Assembly: GCA_945871875.1 (NCBI GenBank)
Contig: CAMBYC010000010.1
Location: forward strand, 1-39,219
Direction of reading: 5' to 3'
Source: Sphingobacterium thalpophilum
GTDB lineage: Bacteria; Bacteroidota; Bacteroidia; Chitinophagales; Chitinophagaceae
Length of the DNA stretch: 39,219 nucleotides
Below the pieces are notes generated by a model, which ran no database searches, was not told the DNA's origin, and saw nothing but the letters and a program-made list of their open reading frames with translations. Shown here in pieces: positions 25,862 to 34,115 of the stretch. Each line of letters starts with the position of its first letter. The first letter of the stretch is position 1. Position numbers and translations under genes: made by a program.

Positions 25862-26918
25862 TTCTTTTTTGATAAAGGTTTTACGAATTCTATTGTTGCC
25901 ATTTTCTGTTTTGTATGGGGGAATTATTGGTTTTAGGAATTTCTTATACAACAAGGGGTATCTTAAATCTTTTCGGTTTGATGTGCCTATGATAAATGTT
26001 GGCAACCTTAGTACGGGCGGTACAGGAAAGTCTCCAATGGTTGAATACCTAATCACTTTATTACAGCCCAATTACAAAACCGCGATTTTAAGTAGGGGAT
26101 ACAAACGGAAAACCAAAGGTTATTTTCTTGCAAACCCTCAAACTACAGTACTTGAAATTGGCGATGAACCCATGCAATTTCACCAGCGGTTTCCAGAAAT
26201 TGCAGTTGCTGTTGGTGAAGAACGTATTTTGGCTGTTCCAAATTTGTTGTACGATATACCTGAAACAGAAGTCATAATTTTAGATGATGCTTTTCAACAT
26301 AGGGCTATTACGGCTGGATTGAATTTGTTGCTCACAGATTATAACAACCGTTACACCAAAGATTTTTTTCTTCCAACAGGTAATCTTCGTGATGCAGTTT
26401 CTAGTGCCGAAAGAGCTCAAGTTGTTATCGTTACCAAATGTCCAGAAACATTATCTTCCAATCAAGCTGCTCTTATTAAAAACGAATTGAATCTACAACC
26501 AAACCAAAGTATTTTTTTTACAACCCTTCATTACGAAAAGCCGTACTATTGGAATTCAAAATTATCTATTCCAATAACAACTCAAACCAAAGTAATTTTG
26601 GTTACGGGTATTGCAAATCCTGCTCCTTTAATAGATTACGTTAAAAGTCAATCTGCTTTTTGCGAAGCTATTTGTTTTCAAGATCACCATCAATTTACTA
26701 ATGCCGATATCAATACTATAAAAAACCGTTTTTCAAAAATAGAAGACAACAATAAATTAATTCTTACCACAGGAAAAGATGTTGTTCGGCTAGCTGAATA
26801 TACTTCTCAATTGGAAGGATTGCCTATTGTTGTTCAACCCGTAGGTGTGGCATTCCTTTTTGAAGGAAAACAAGAATTTAATAATTTAATCATTAATTTC
26901 ATATCTAATTTTCGCTAA
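25851..26918 (+). CDS. lpxK: Tetraacyldisaccharide 4'-kinase
   Basis: Phosphorylates the 4' position of the lipid A disaccharide at the inner membrane. The ATG at 25851 is preferred over an upstream GTG (25830), which would extend deep into the previous gene. The protein has about 355 residues, with an N-terminal membrane segment (about 8-33), the Walker A loop 'GGTGKS' (56-61, in 'NVGNLSTGGTGKSP'), 'LDDAFQH' near residue 145 and 'DHHQFTNADI' near residue 275. LptD and the OstA-like protein elsewhere in the window serve the same LPS pathway. Confidence 0.95.
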   Translation: MHSNSFLIKVLRILLLPFSVLYGGIIGFRNFLYNKGYLKSFRFDVPMINVGNLSTGGTGKSPMVEYLITLLQPNYKTAILSRGYKRKTKGYFLANPQTTVLEIGDEPMQFHQRFPEIAVAVGEERILAVPNLLYDIPETEVIILDDAFQHRAITAGLNLLLTDYNNRYTKDFFLPTGNLRDAVSSAERAQVVIVTKCPETLSSNQAALIKNELNLQPNQSIFFTTLHYEKPYYWNSKLSIPITTQTKVILVTGIANPAPLIDYVKSQSAFCEAICFQDHHQFTNADINTIKNRFSKIEDNNKLILTTGKDVVRLAEYTSQLEGLPIVVQPVGVAFLFEGKQEFNNLIINFISNFR

Positions 26919-26939
26919 TCTTACACCACAAAATTACCA

Positions 26940-29021
26940 ATGGCAAGAAAGAACAATACAAAAAAGTCAAAATCACCAACTAGTTCAACACACAATTCAT
27001 ATATAGGAATTTTAGACATTACAAGATCTGGAATGGGTTATGTAATTGTAGAAAAGTTACACAGAGATATTTTAGTTAAACCAACAGAAATCAACCGTGC
27101 TTTTCATGGTGATAAAGTACGGGTTAACATCATAAGGGAAAAAAACAACCGTGTAGAAGGGAAAATTGTAGAAATATTGGAAAGAAAACAGTCTGAATTT
27201 ATTGGACAAATTGAAATCAATAAAGAATATGCGTTTTTTATTCCAGATGCAGCCAAAAAAACACCAGATTTCTTTGTGCCGATATCCGCTTTAAATGGAG
27301 CAAAAGACGGAGATAGAGTAGTTATTAGAATGACAGGTTGGACGAAAGAAGACAAAAATCCCAAAGGGCAAGTAGTAACAATTCTTGACGATAAGAACAG
27401 TAACGATTTGGCGATGAAAGAAATCTTGGTTGATAGTGGGTTTACATTAGAGTTTCCCAAGGAAGCTTTAGAACAAGCATCTAAAATACCTGATGTCATT
27501 TCTTCTTCAGATATGGAATCGAGAAAAGATTGCAGAGATATTTTAACGGTAACCATTGATCCAGTTGATGCAAAAGATTTTGACGACGCTATAAGTATCA
27601 GAAAATTATCAGATGATTTGTATGAAATTGGTGTTCATATTGCAGATGTAAGTCATTATTTGGTTGAAAATTCCCCGCTTGATTTAGAAGCTTACGAGCG
27701 AGCAACATCTGTTTATCTTCCAGACAGAGTACTTCCCATGTTGCCCGAAAGAATTTCAAACGAGCTTTGCTCACTTCGTCCACATGAAGACAAACTCACA
27801 TTTTCATGCATTTTTCAAATCAATAGCAAGGCTGAAGTTAAGCAATATTGGTTGGGTAAAACGGCAATCCATTCTAACCACAGATTTACTTACGAAGATG
27901 TTCAAGAAATTATCGAAAAAAAAGAAGGTTTGTATGCAGATGAAGTTTTGATCTTGAATGAAATGGCACAAACCCTAAGGAAACATAGGTTTCAAAAAGG
28001 GGCTATCAATTTTTCATCACAAGAAGTAAGATTTAAGCTAGATGAAGATGGTAAACCAATCGGAATCGTAATAAAGGAGAGCAAAGAAGCACATCAATTG
28101 GTGGAAGAGTTTATGCTTTTGGCAAATAGAACAGTGGCTGAAAATGTTTCTAAGATTAAAGTCAACAAAAAAGAATTGCCTTTTCCTTATCGAATCCACG
28201 ACCAACCCGATGAGGAAAAATTAATTCCTTTTATGTCTTTTGCCTTTAAATATGGACATAAGTTTAATACTACATCCCCAGAGGAAATTGCGGCATCTTT
28301 TAATGGAATGCTCAAGGAAGCAAAAGGAAAACCCGAACAACACGTTTTGGAACAATTGGGTATCAGAACAATGGCAAAAGCGGTATATAGCATCAATAAT
28401 ATAGGGCATTATGGATTGGCATTTGAACATTATTGTCATTTTACTTCTCCAATTAGAAGATATCCCGATGTTTTGGTGCACCGTATTTTACAAGATTGCA
28501 TTTTAAAAAAGCAAAAGATAGACAATGCGTTAGATGAAAAGTGTAGGCATTGTAGTGCACAAGAAAGAGGGGCGATGGATGCAGAAAGGGCTGCCAATAA
28601 ATACAAGCAAGTTGAATTTATGAAGCAATTTGTTGGGGAAGAATTTAATGCTGTAATTAGTGGTGTTTCGGGATTTGGATTTTGGGCAGAAACTATTGAT
28701 CACAAATGTGAAGGATTGGTAAGTATACAAAGTTTGTTTGATTACGATGAATTTCGTTTGGTAGAAACAGAATATGCATTGGTAGGAAGGAGAAGTGGCA
28801 GAACATTTAGGATGGGAGATAAGGTGAGAATAAAACTGGTTGCAGCCAATTTACCTAAGCGTCAACTTGATTATGAATGGATATTAAATATAGATGAGAC
28901 AGAAATGGATCAAACGATATCCAATAAATCATCTAAAAAGGCTCCAAAATCAAAGATTAAAGAAAAATCTACTTCTGATAAAACAAAATCAAAAACTAAA
29001 AAAGGTAAAATCAGCAGTTAG
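26940..29021 (+). CDS. rnr: Ribonuclease R (RNase II/R family exoribonuclease)
   Basis: Degrades structured RNA from the 3' end. The 693-residue protein has a basic N-terminal stretch, OB/cold-shock domains (about 20-150), the RNB catalytic domain (about 200-530) with 'DPVDAKDFDDAI' at 207-218 carrying the metal-binding Asp residues and 'HYCHFTSPIRRYPDVLVHRI' near residue 500, an S1 domain (about 565-645), and a Lys/Ser/Thr-rich tail (about 655-693). It lacks the N-terminal HTH domain of E. coli RNase R, which makes it shorter (E. coli 813). The basic tail resembles that of RNase R and supports this name over RNase II. Confidence 0.93.
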   Translation: MARKNNTKKSKSPTSSTHNSYIGILDITRSGMGYVIVEKLHRDILVKPTEINRAFHGDKVRVNIIREKNNRVEGKIVEILERKQSEFIGQIEINKEYAFFIPDAAKKTPDFFVPISALNGAKDGDRVVIRMTGWTKEDKNPKGQVVTILDDKNSNDLAMKEILVDSGFTLEFPKEALEQASKIPDVISSSDMESRKDCRDILTVTIDPVDAKDFDDAISIRKLSDDLYEIGVHIADVSHYLVENSPLDLEAYERATSVYLPDRVLPMLPERISNELCSLRPHEDKLTFSCIFQINSKAEVKQYWLGKTAIHSNHRFTYEDVQEIIEKKEGLYADEVLILNEMAQTLRKHRFQKGAINFSSQEVRFKLDEDGKPIGIVIKESKEAHQLVEEFMLLANRTVAENVSKIKVNKKELPFPYRIHDQPDEEKLIPFMSFAFKYGHKFNTTSPEEIAASFNGMLKEAKGKPEQHVLEQLGIRTMAKAVYSINNIGHYGLAFEHYCHFTSPIRRYPDVLVHRILQDCILKKQKIDNALDEKCRHCSAQERGAMDAERAANKYKQVEFMKQFVGEEFNAVISGVSGFGFWAETIDHKCEGLVSIQSLFDYDEFRLVETEYALVGRRSGRTFRMGDKVRIKLVAANLPKRQLDYEWILNIDETEMDQTISNKSSKKAPKSKIKEKSTSDKTKSKTKKGKISS

Positions 29022-29025
29022 TAAA

Positions 29026-29033
29026 TACATTTG
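29026..29033 (+). promoter_or_regulatory. Putative -7 promoter element before the polyprenyl synthetase gene
   Basis: TACATTTG matches the TAnnTTTG consensus, lies right after the rnr stop and 18 bases before the preferred ATG. No -33 element is obvious, so it may be only an internal promoter or chance. Confidence 0.3.
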
Positions 29034-29051
29034 TACAATCATTTCTCAACT

Positions 29052-30017
29052 ATGCAATCATTCGATCTACTACAACAACAATTTGACCAATTTTTTAATA
29101 GGCGACATTTTCCGGAACAGCCAAAAAGTTTATACAATCCTGCTCAGTATTTTTTAGAACTCGGAGGGAAAAGAGTTAGACCAGTTTTGTGTTTAATGGG
29201 AAACGAGTTGTTTGAAACAATAAAAGATGATGCTTTTGTTGTAGCAGCGGCAGTTGAGTTGTTTCATAATTTTACTTTGATACACGATGATATAATGGAC
29301 AAGGCTCCTTTAAGAAGGGGAAAGCCGACGGTTCATGCTTTGTATGGCGAATCAACCGCTTTATTGGGTGGAGATGTTGTTTTAGTGGCAGCTTATCAAC
29401 AACTCAATGAAATAGATTCTACTTACAGCAAAAAGATTATCAAGCTTTTCAATACAACCGCAATGGAAGTATGCGAAGGACAACAGCTTGATATGGATTT
29501 TGAGCAGATGGATGGACTAACCCTTGAACAATACATCCACATGATAAGTCTTAAGACTTCTGTATTATTAGCAGCCAGTTTGAGAATGGGAGCAATATTG
29601 GGAAATGCCGGACATGGCAACCAAGAGCATTTGTATGAATTTGGTAGAAATCTGGGAATTGCATTTCAAGTGCAAGATGATTATTTAGACGCATTTGGAG
29701 ATCCTACAAAATTTGGAAAACAAGTTGGTGGAGATATTTTGTCAAATAAAAAAACATTTCTTTTAATACATGCACTTGAAACAGCAAATACAGCACAAAA
29801 GCAACAGCTGAATCAATTGTTGCAAAGCAATCCTGCAGATAAAGTAGAGCAGGTACTTGCCATATATCGAGAATGTGGTGTTGAAGAGTGGGCGTTAACT
29901 TTAAAAAATCAATATCTTGAAATTGCTTTCCAGCATTTAGAAGATATTGCCGTTTTGTCTTCCCGCAAAGAACCACTCCGCCAATTGGCATACTACCTCA
30001 TTCAACGAGATAAATAA
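29052..30017 (+). CDS. Polyprenyl diphosphate synthase (trans-isoprenyl type)
   Basis: Makes a long prenyl diphosphate chain by repeated addition of isopentenyl diphosphate, probably for menaquinone. The ATG at 29052 is used; the longer frame starts at a TTG (29031). About 321 residues with 'LGGKRVRPVLCLMG' near residue 37, the first Asp-rich motif 'LIHDDIMDKAPLRRG' (DDIMD 79-83), 'GDVVLVAAYQ' and the second Asp-rich motif 'QVQDDYLDAFGD'. The chain-length-determining residue before the first motif is Phe/Thr-Leu, which is not enough to set the length. Octaprenyl or solanesyl-like products are most likely. Confidence 0.9.
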   Translation: MQSFDLLQQQFDQFFNRRHFPEQPKSLYNPAQYFLELGGKRVRPVLCLMGNELFETIKDDAFVVAAAVELFHNFTLIHDDIMDKAPLRRGKPTVHALYGESTALLGGDVVLVAAYQQLNEIDSTYSKKIIKLFNTTAMEVCEGQQLDMDFEQMDGLTLEQYIHMISLKTSVLLAASLRMGAILGNAGHGNQEHLYEFGRNLGIAFQVQDDYLDAFGDPTKFGKQVGGDILSNKKTFLLIHALETANTAQKQQLNQLLQSNPADKVEQVLAIYRECGVEEWALTLKNQYLEIAFQHLEDIAVLSSRKEPLRQLAYYLIQRDK

Positions 30018-30057
30018 ATAACCTTCTATTAAAAGCAAGCAACACAACACATCCAAC

Positions 30058-31737
30058 ATGTCTAACTCCTTATTTCGGAAAAAATCTTTAGAAGTGGTAA
30101 CCCGCGAAGCAGAAAGCGGTTTAAGTGATGCACATTCAACTACAAAACTCAAAAAAGTATTAACGGTTAAAGACCTTACTTTCATGGGAATTGCTGCAGT
30201 AATTGGTGCCGGAATTTTTTCTACAATAGGAACAGCGGCATACAATGGCGGTCCTGGTGTTATTTTTCTTTTTCTTATAACGGCAGTTACCTGTGGATTT
30301 ACTGCATTGTGTTATGCCGAGTTTGCTTCACGTGTGCCAGTTGCCGGAAGTGCTTATACTTATTCTTATGTTAGTTTTGGGGAAGTTATTGCATGGGTAA
30401 TTGGTTGGGCCTTAATTTTAGAATATGCAATTGGCAATATAGTAGTTGCAATTTCTTGGAGTGCCTATTTTAATAATATTTTGAAAGCTGTTGGATTAAA
30501 TCTTCCAACTTGGTTAACCATTGGTTATCAAACCGCAAGCGAAGCTTATTATAATGCGGTTAACAACCACTTGCCTACAAAAGATTTGGTATTTATGCAG
30601 GCACCAATTCTTTTTGGCATAAGATGTATTGTAAATTTACCTGCATTTATTATTGTTGCATTAATTACCATTTTGGCTTATATCGGTATACAGGAAAGCA
30701 AACGCACTGCCAATATGATGGTGATGTTGAAGATTTTGGTGTTGATTGTAATCTCTTTGGTTGGCTTTTGGGTAATTTTTTCGGAAGGTACAACCGCCAA
30801 TTGGACGCCATTTTTGCCGAACGGAATGGAAGGCGTTTTAAAAGGGGTTTCTGCTGTTTTCTTTGCCTATATTGGATTTGATGCAATATCTACAACTGCA
30901 GAAGAATGTGCTGATCCTCAACGCGATTTGCCACGTGGAATGATTTATTCCTTGATTGTTTGTACGATTATGTATGTTGTAATTGCTTTAGTAATTACCG
31001 GAATGGTTAGTTATAAAGAGTTTAATGGTGTTGCCGATCCTTTGGCTTATGTATTTGAAAAAATCAATATGCAGAAGTTGGGATTTGTAATTTCTATTAG
31101 TGCTGTTGTAGCTGCAACTAGTGTATTATTGGTTTTTCAATTGGGCCAGCCCAGAATTTGGATGGCGATGAGTAGAGATGGATTGTTGCCTTCTGCATTT
31201 GGAAAAATTAATGCACGCTTTCAAACACCAGGTTTTTCTACCATCATTTCAGGAGTTTTGGTTGCTGTTTTAGCATTGTTCGTAGACGATAAATTGATGA
31301 CCGATTTAACCAGCATTGGCACTTTATTTGCCTTTGTTTTGGTGAGTGGGGGAGTGTTGATGTTGCCTCTCCGTAAAAAAGAATCTGGTAAATTTAATCT
31401 ACCTTACCTTAACGGTAAATGGATTGTGCCGGCAATATTTATTGTTTTTATGTGGTTCAATAAGGATAGGGTATTGGGTTCGATAACACATTTACAAAAT
31501 GAGGGTTACAAAGAATTGTTGTTCTTGATTTTTGTAATCTTGTCTACTGTTTTTGTAGTATATACCTTTGTTAAAAGTTATTCGTTTATTCCGGTGATGG
31601 GTGTATTGTTTTGTATGTATTTAATGATAGAAATTCCTTCTAAAAGTTGGATGGTATTTTTTGGTTGGATGGCTATTGGTTTGACGATTTACCTTCTGTA
31701 TGGCTATCGCCACAGCAAATTGAAGAAAAATATTTAG
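30058..31737 (+). CDS. APC-family amino acid permease
   Basis: A 559-residue inner-membrane transporter with about 12-14 hydrophobic segments. The first helix contains the unwound substrate site 'GIAAVIGAGIFSTIGTAAY', typical of the APC superfamily (cationic-amino-acid-transporter/YfnA-like group). 'SRVPVAGSAYTYSYVSFGEV' and 'VSAVFFAYIGFDAISTTAEE' are further hallmarks. It imports amino acids or related compounds; substrate cannot be assigned. One base separates it from the next gene, so the two are cotranscribed. Confidence 0.9.
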   Translation: MSNSLFRKKSLEVVTREAESGLSDAHSTTKLKKVLTVKDLTFMGIAAVIGAGIFSTIGTAAYNGGPGVIFLFLITAVTCGFTALCYAEFASRVPVAGSAYTYSYVSFGEVIAWVIGWALILEYAIGNIVVAISWSAYFNNILKAVGLNLPTWLTIGYQTASEAYYNAVNNHLPTKDLVFMQAPILFGIRCIVNLPAFIIVALITILAYIGIQESKRTANMMVMLKILVLIVISLVGFWVIFSEGTTANWTPFLPNGMEGVLKGVSAVFFAYIGFDAISTTAEECADPQRDLPRGMIYSLIVCTIMYVVIALVITGMVSYKEFNGVADPLAYVFEKINMQKLGFVISISAVVAATSVLLVFQLGQPRIWMAMSRDGLLPSAFGKINARFQTPGFSTIISGVLVAVLALFVDDKLMTDLTSIGTLFAFVLVSGGVLMLPLRKKESGKFNLPYLNGKWIVPAIFIVFMWFNKDRVLGSITHLQNEGYKELLFLIFVILSTVFVVYTFVKSYSFIPVMGVLFCMYLMIEIPSKSWMVFFGWMAIGLTIYLLYGYRHSKLKKNI

Positions 31738-31738
31738 T

Positions 31739-32734
31739 ATGAAATTTGAGCATGGAGATAAAGTGGTAATAAACCACTCCGGGGAAGTTGGAACAATTGT
31801 CAATTTTATCAATAAAGATATGGCAGTTGTAGATGTTGATGGGGTGAAATTTCCTGTATTCCTTGATCAAATCAATTACCCATATTTTAAACAGTTTTCA
31901 AAAAAAGCAGAACCAGCACCCAAACCGAAAACTTATATCGAAGATGTAAAGAAAGAAAAAGAAACTGCAAAATACAAAGTAGGAGAGGGTATATGGCTTG
32001 CATTATTACCCGTTTTTGATAAAGATGTGTTTGACGATGATATTGTAGAATATTTCAAATTGTATGTAATCAATCAAACAGAAACAGCTTATAAATTTAC
32101 GTATTGGTTTAGATTGGCAGGCGAAACAGATTTTGAACTAAAAAATGAAATAGATCCTCTAAAAGATTTCTATTTACACGATGTTCAATTTGAAACCCTT
32201 AACGATAATCCTAGGTTTGATTTTGAATTTTCATTGGTTAAGCCAGATAAGTACAAAGCTGATTTCTTTGAAGCTTCTTTAAAATTAAAGCCTAAACAAG
32301 TTTTTAAGCGAATTGAAGAAATGCAAGTAAAACAAGAGGCAAGTTTCTCATATATATTAATGGAAAACTATCCTTTTAAACCGTATGTAGAAAACGATGA
32401 CTTGAAGCGATTAGCCGCTGCAGGTTTTACAGTAAGGAATCAGAAGGAGCAAGCGAGGTCTGTTGTAGATTTACATATTGAGAAATTGGTAGATCAGCAC
32501 CATAAGATGAGCAACTTTGAAATTTTAACCCTTCAGCTTAAAACATTTGAAAAGTATTATGATTTGGCTGTTGCTGATCATTTGCCACAATTCATTGTAA
32601 TACATGGAGTTGGAATAGGAAAGTTAAGAGATGAAATACACGAGATTTTGAAGTTGAAAAGAGAAGTAAAATCATATATCAATCAATACCATCATGCTTA
32701 TGGGTTTGGTGCAACTGAGATATATTTCAAATAA
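31739..32734 (+). CDS. DUF2027 and Smr domain protein
   Basis: A 331-residue protein with an N-terminal KOW-like beta domain (about 1-50, 'FEHGDKVVINHSGEVGTIVN'), a DUF2027 central part (about 80-220) and a C-terminal Smr domain (about 245-331) with 'VVDLHIEKL' and 'IVIHGVGIGKLRDEIHEIL', the H-G-x-G motif of Smr nucleases. Smr domains cut nicked or branched DNA or RNA; the C-terminal domain of MutS2 is an example. The combination is typical of Bacteroidota. The partner and substrate are unknown. It lies 1 base after the amino acid permease and ends at an inverted repeat before rnpB. Confidence 0.88.
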   Translation: MKFEHGDKVVINHSGEVGTIVNFINKDMAVVDVDGVKFPVFLDQINYPYFKQFSKKAEPAPKPKTYIEDVKKEKETAKYKVGEGIWLALLPVFDKDVFDDDIVEYFKLYVINQTETAYKFTYWFRLAGETDFELKNEIDPLKDFYLHDVQFETLNDNPRFDFEFSLVKPDKYKADFFEASLKLKPKQVFKRIEEMQVKQEASFSYILMENYPFKPYVENDDLKRLAAAGFTVRNQKEQARSVVDLHIEKLVDQHHKMSNFEILTLQLKTFEKYYDLAVADHLPQFIVIHGVGIGKLRDEIHEILKLKREVKSYINQYHHAYGFGATEIYFK

Positions 32735-32735
32735 C

Positions 32736-32778
32736 TTTAGATTGATTAATGAAACAATAGTTCAGAAATCAATCTAAA
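32736..32778. repeat. 12-bp perfect inverted repeat between convergent genes
   Basis: TTTAGATTGATT (32736-32747) and AATCAATCTAAA (32767-32778) are exact complements with a 19-base spacer. It lies between the Smr gene and rnpB. T-runs are not placed as in a classic terminator for either strand, but it could still help end both transcripts. Confidence 0.6.
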
Positions 32779-32785
32779 AAAAATA

Positions 32786-33181
32786 TTGCAAACTATAAGC
32801 CGGATTCTGTCATCCTTTGCAGGATTGGTTATCATTTATCTGTTTAACGGGTTACCCCGAGAAATCAATCTGCCTACCCTGTAACGCAACACCTTTCGGT
32901 ATTTTTGGGCGAGCAACCCTTTAAACGCTACTATACATGGCATTTCAACGCAAAAGGTTTACCCCTACTGTAAGTTACCCTACAATAGCGTGAGCACTTA
33001 CTTCACGTTTTCACCATCACCCTCCTTGCGGATTAGTTTTTCGAAAATTACGAAAAATGAAGGCTGTAATTTTCTGCGGCACTAGCTGTTCCCAAAATAT
33101 GAGACCCGGCTCTTAACCGGTATGCTGCTCTGTGTTGTCCGGACTTTCCTCGGTATTTCTACCGCGATAACCCGTTTGCAA
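32786..33181 (-). ncRNA. rnpB: RNase P RNA (class A)
   Basis: Catalytic RNA that trims the 5' leader of pre-tRNA. On the minus strand it begins with GTTTGCAA-type... more exactly TTGCAAAC at 33174-33181, which pairs as helix P1 with GTTTGCAA at 32786-32793. It contains the conserved 5' core GAGGAAAGTCCGGAC (33137-33151), an 'AGATAAATGATAACC' CR IV element and the 3' core ACAGAATCCGGCTTA (32796-32810). The length of about 396 bases fits bacterial class A. A T-run (TATTTTTTTT) follows P1 and may end the transcript. A near-consensus -7 element TAATTTTA (33187-33194) lies just upstream of the 5' end. Confidence 0.95.
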
Positions 33182-33186
33182 TAACA

Positions 33187-33194
33187 TAAAATTA
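33187..33194 (-). promoter_or_regulatory. Possible -7 element of rnpB
   Basis: TAATTTTA on the minus strand differs by one base from TAnnTTTG and lies about 6 bases before the inferred 5' end of RNase P RNA, which is the expected distance. The -33 element is not clear. Confidence 0.3.
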
Positions 33195-33263
33195 CAACAA
33201 TTAAATAGAACTGTGGAATTTGATATTTTTCGAATCGCTTTGCTTAGTTAAATCTAATTTTAT

Positions 33264-33375
33264 CACTTACCACTTACCACTTATCACTTACCACTTATCA
33301 CTTACCACTTATCACTTACCACTTATCACTTACCACTTATCACTTACCACTTACCCCTTACTACTTACCCCTTAT
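33264..33375. repeat. Heptanucleotide tandem array, 16 units of CACTTAY
   Basis: Sixteen contiguous 7-base units. Units 2-12 alternate strictly CACTTAC and CACTTAT, so the higher-order unit is 14 bases (CACTTACCACTTAT); the last three units are degenerate (CCCTTAC, TACTTAC, CCCTTAT). The array fills the space between the rnpB promoter and the DUF1080 gene, and its last unit overlaps that gene's stop codon. Minus-strand reading frames contain TAA stops, so it is not coding. Confidence 0.95.
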
Positions 33376-34082
33376 TTTATCTCTTTCAAATAAATCTTCC
33401 TATACTCAACCTTCATGTTTTTCATCACATGAACCTGCAAACCCAACAAACCGCCAAATTTTTGCTTTTGGGTGTCTTCATCGGTTGTTTCGCTCATTAA
33501 AACACCATTTATATAATGCTTCATCAAGTTTCCATTAACGATGATATGGATTTCATTCCAATCTTCTGATTTTATACTTGCTTTTAATTCGTCTGAATTT
33601 CCTACGGAACCAATAATTGTAGGTTTCTGATTTTCCTTTAATAAAGCGATTTGACCACGCATCGCTAAAAAACCACGACCTCGTTCTTCATAATTTTGTC
33701 CAGTATATTGATTTTCGCCATCAATATCTGCCTGATAACCTTTTAATCCATATTTTACGCCTGGTACTTCTTCGCTGCGATAATTGATTCCACTGTTCCC
33801 TTTTCCACTAATCCTATATTGTGCTTTGAATTCAAAATTATCCGGCATAAATCCACGCCAAATCATAAAAGTATTAGATTTCAAGGGTTTTTCAAGTGTA
33901 ACTTTTCCCACCAAACATTTGTCTTCAATTCGCCAAAAATTGGTATCGGCTTCCCAACCGCTCATCGTTTTCCCATCAAATATCTTTATGAACTTGTTTT
34001 TTTTATTTTGAGCAACTAAACTTGTGGCACCAATTAGCAAGCACAATAAAATGCTTACATAAAATCTCATTTTTCTAATCAT
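33372..34082 (-). CDS. DUF1080 (3-keto-disaccharide hydrolase-like) secreted protein
   Basis: A 236-residue secreted protein (signal peptide to about residue 24, SLVAQ) of the DUF1080 family, a concanavalin-like fold; characterised relatives act on 3-keto-glycosides. Seen are 'FIKIFDGKTMSGWEADTNFW' near the start, 'EFKAQYRISGKGNSGINYRS', and 'EDWNEIHIIVNGNLMKHYIN' near residue 170, all family-typical. It starts 33 bases after the cytochrome c-containing gene on the same strand, and the stop lies in the heptanucleotide array. An operon with that gene suggests oxidation of a sugar followed by hydrolysis, but this is inference. Confidence 0.9.
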   Translation of the reverse strand: MIRKMRFYVSILLCLLIGATSLVAQNKKNKFIKIFDGKTMSGWEADTNFWRIEDKCLVGKVTLEKPLKSNTFMIWRGFMPDNFEFKAQYRISGKGNSGINYRSEEVPGVKYGLKGYQADIDGENQYTGQNYEERGRGFLAMRGQIALLKENQKPTIIGSVGNSDELKASIKSEDWNEIHIIVNGNLMKHYINGVLMSETTDEDTQKQKFGGLLGLQVHVMKNMKVEYRKIYLKEIK

Positions 34083-34115
34083 TGATACAAATTAATTTTT
34101 TTTGAATAACATGTA

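Noticed and set aside
27104-27556. Open frame of 150 codons on the minus strand opposite rnr
   Set aside because: Antisense to the conserved part of RNase R; low-information sequence with no recognisable domain.
33264-33375. CRISPR array
   Set aside because: Units are 7 bases, contiguous and without spacers; no cas genes are present.
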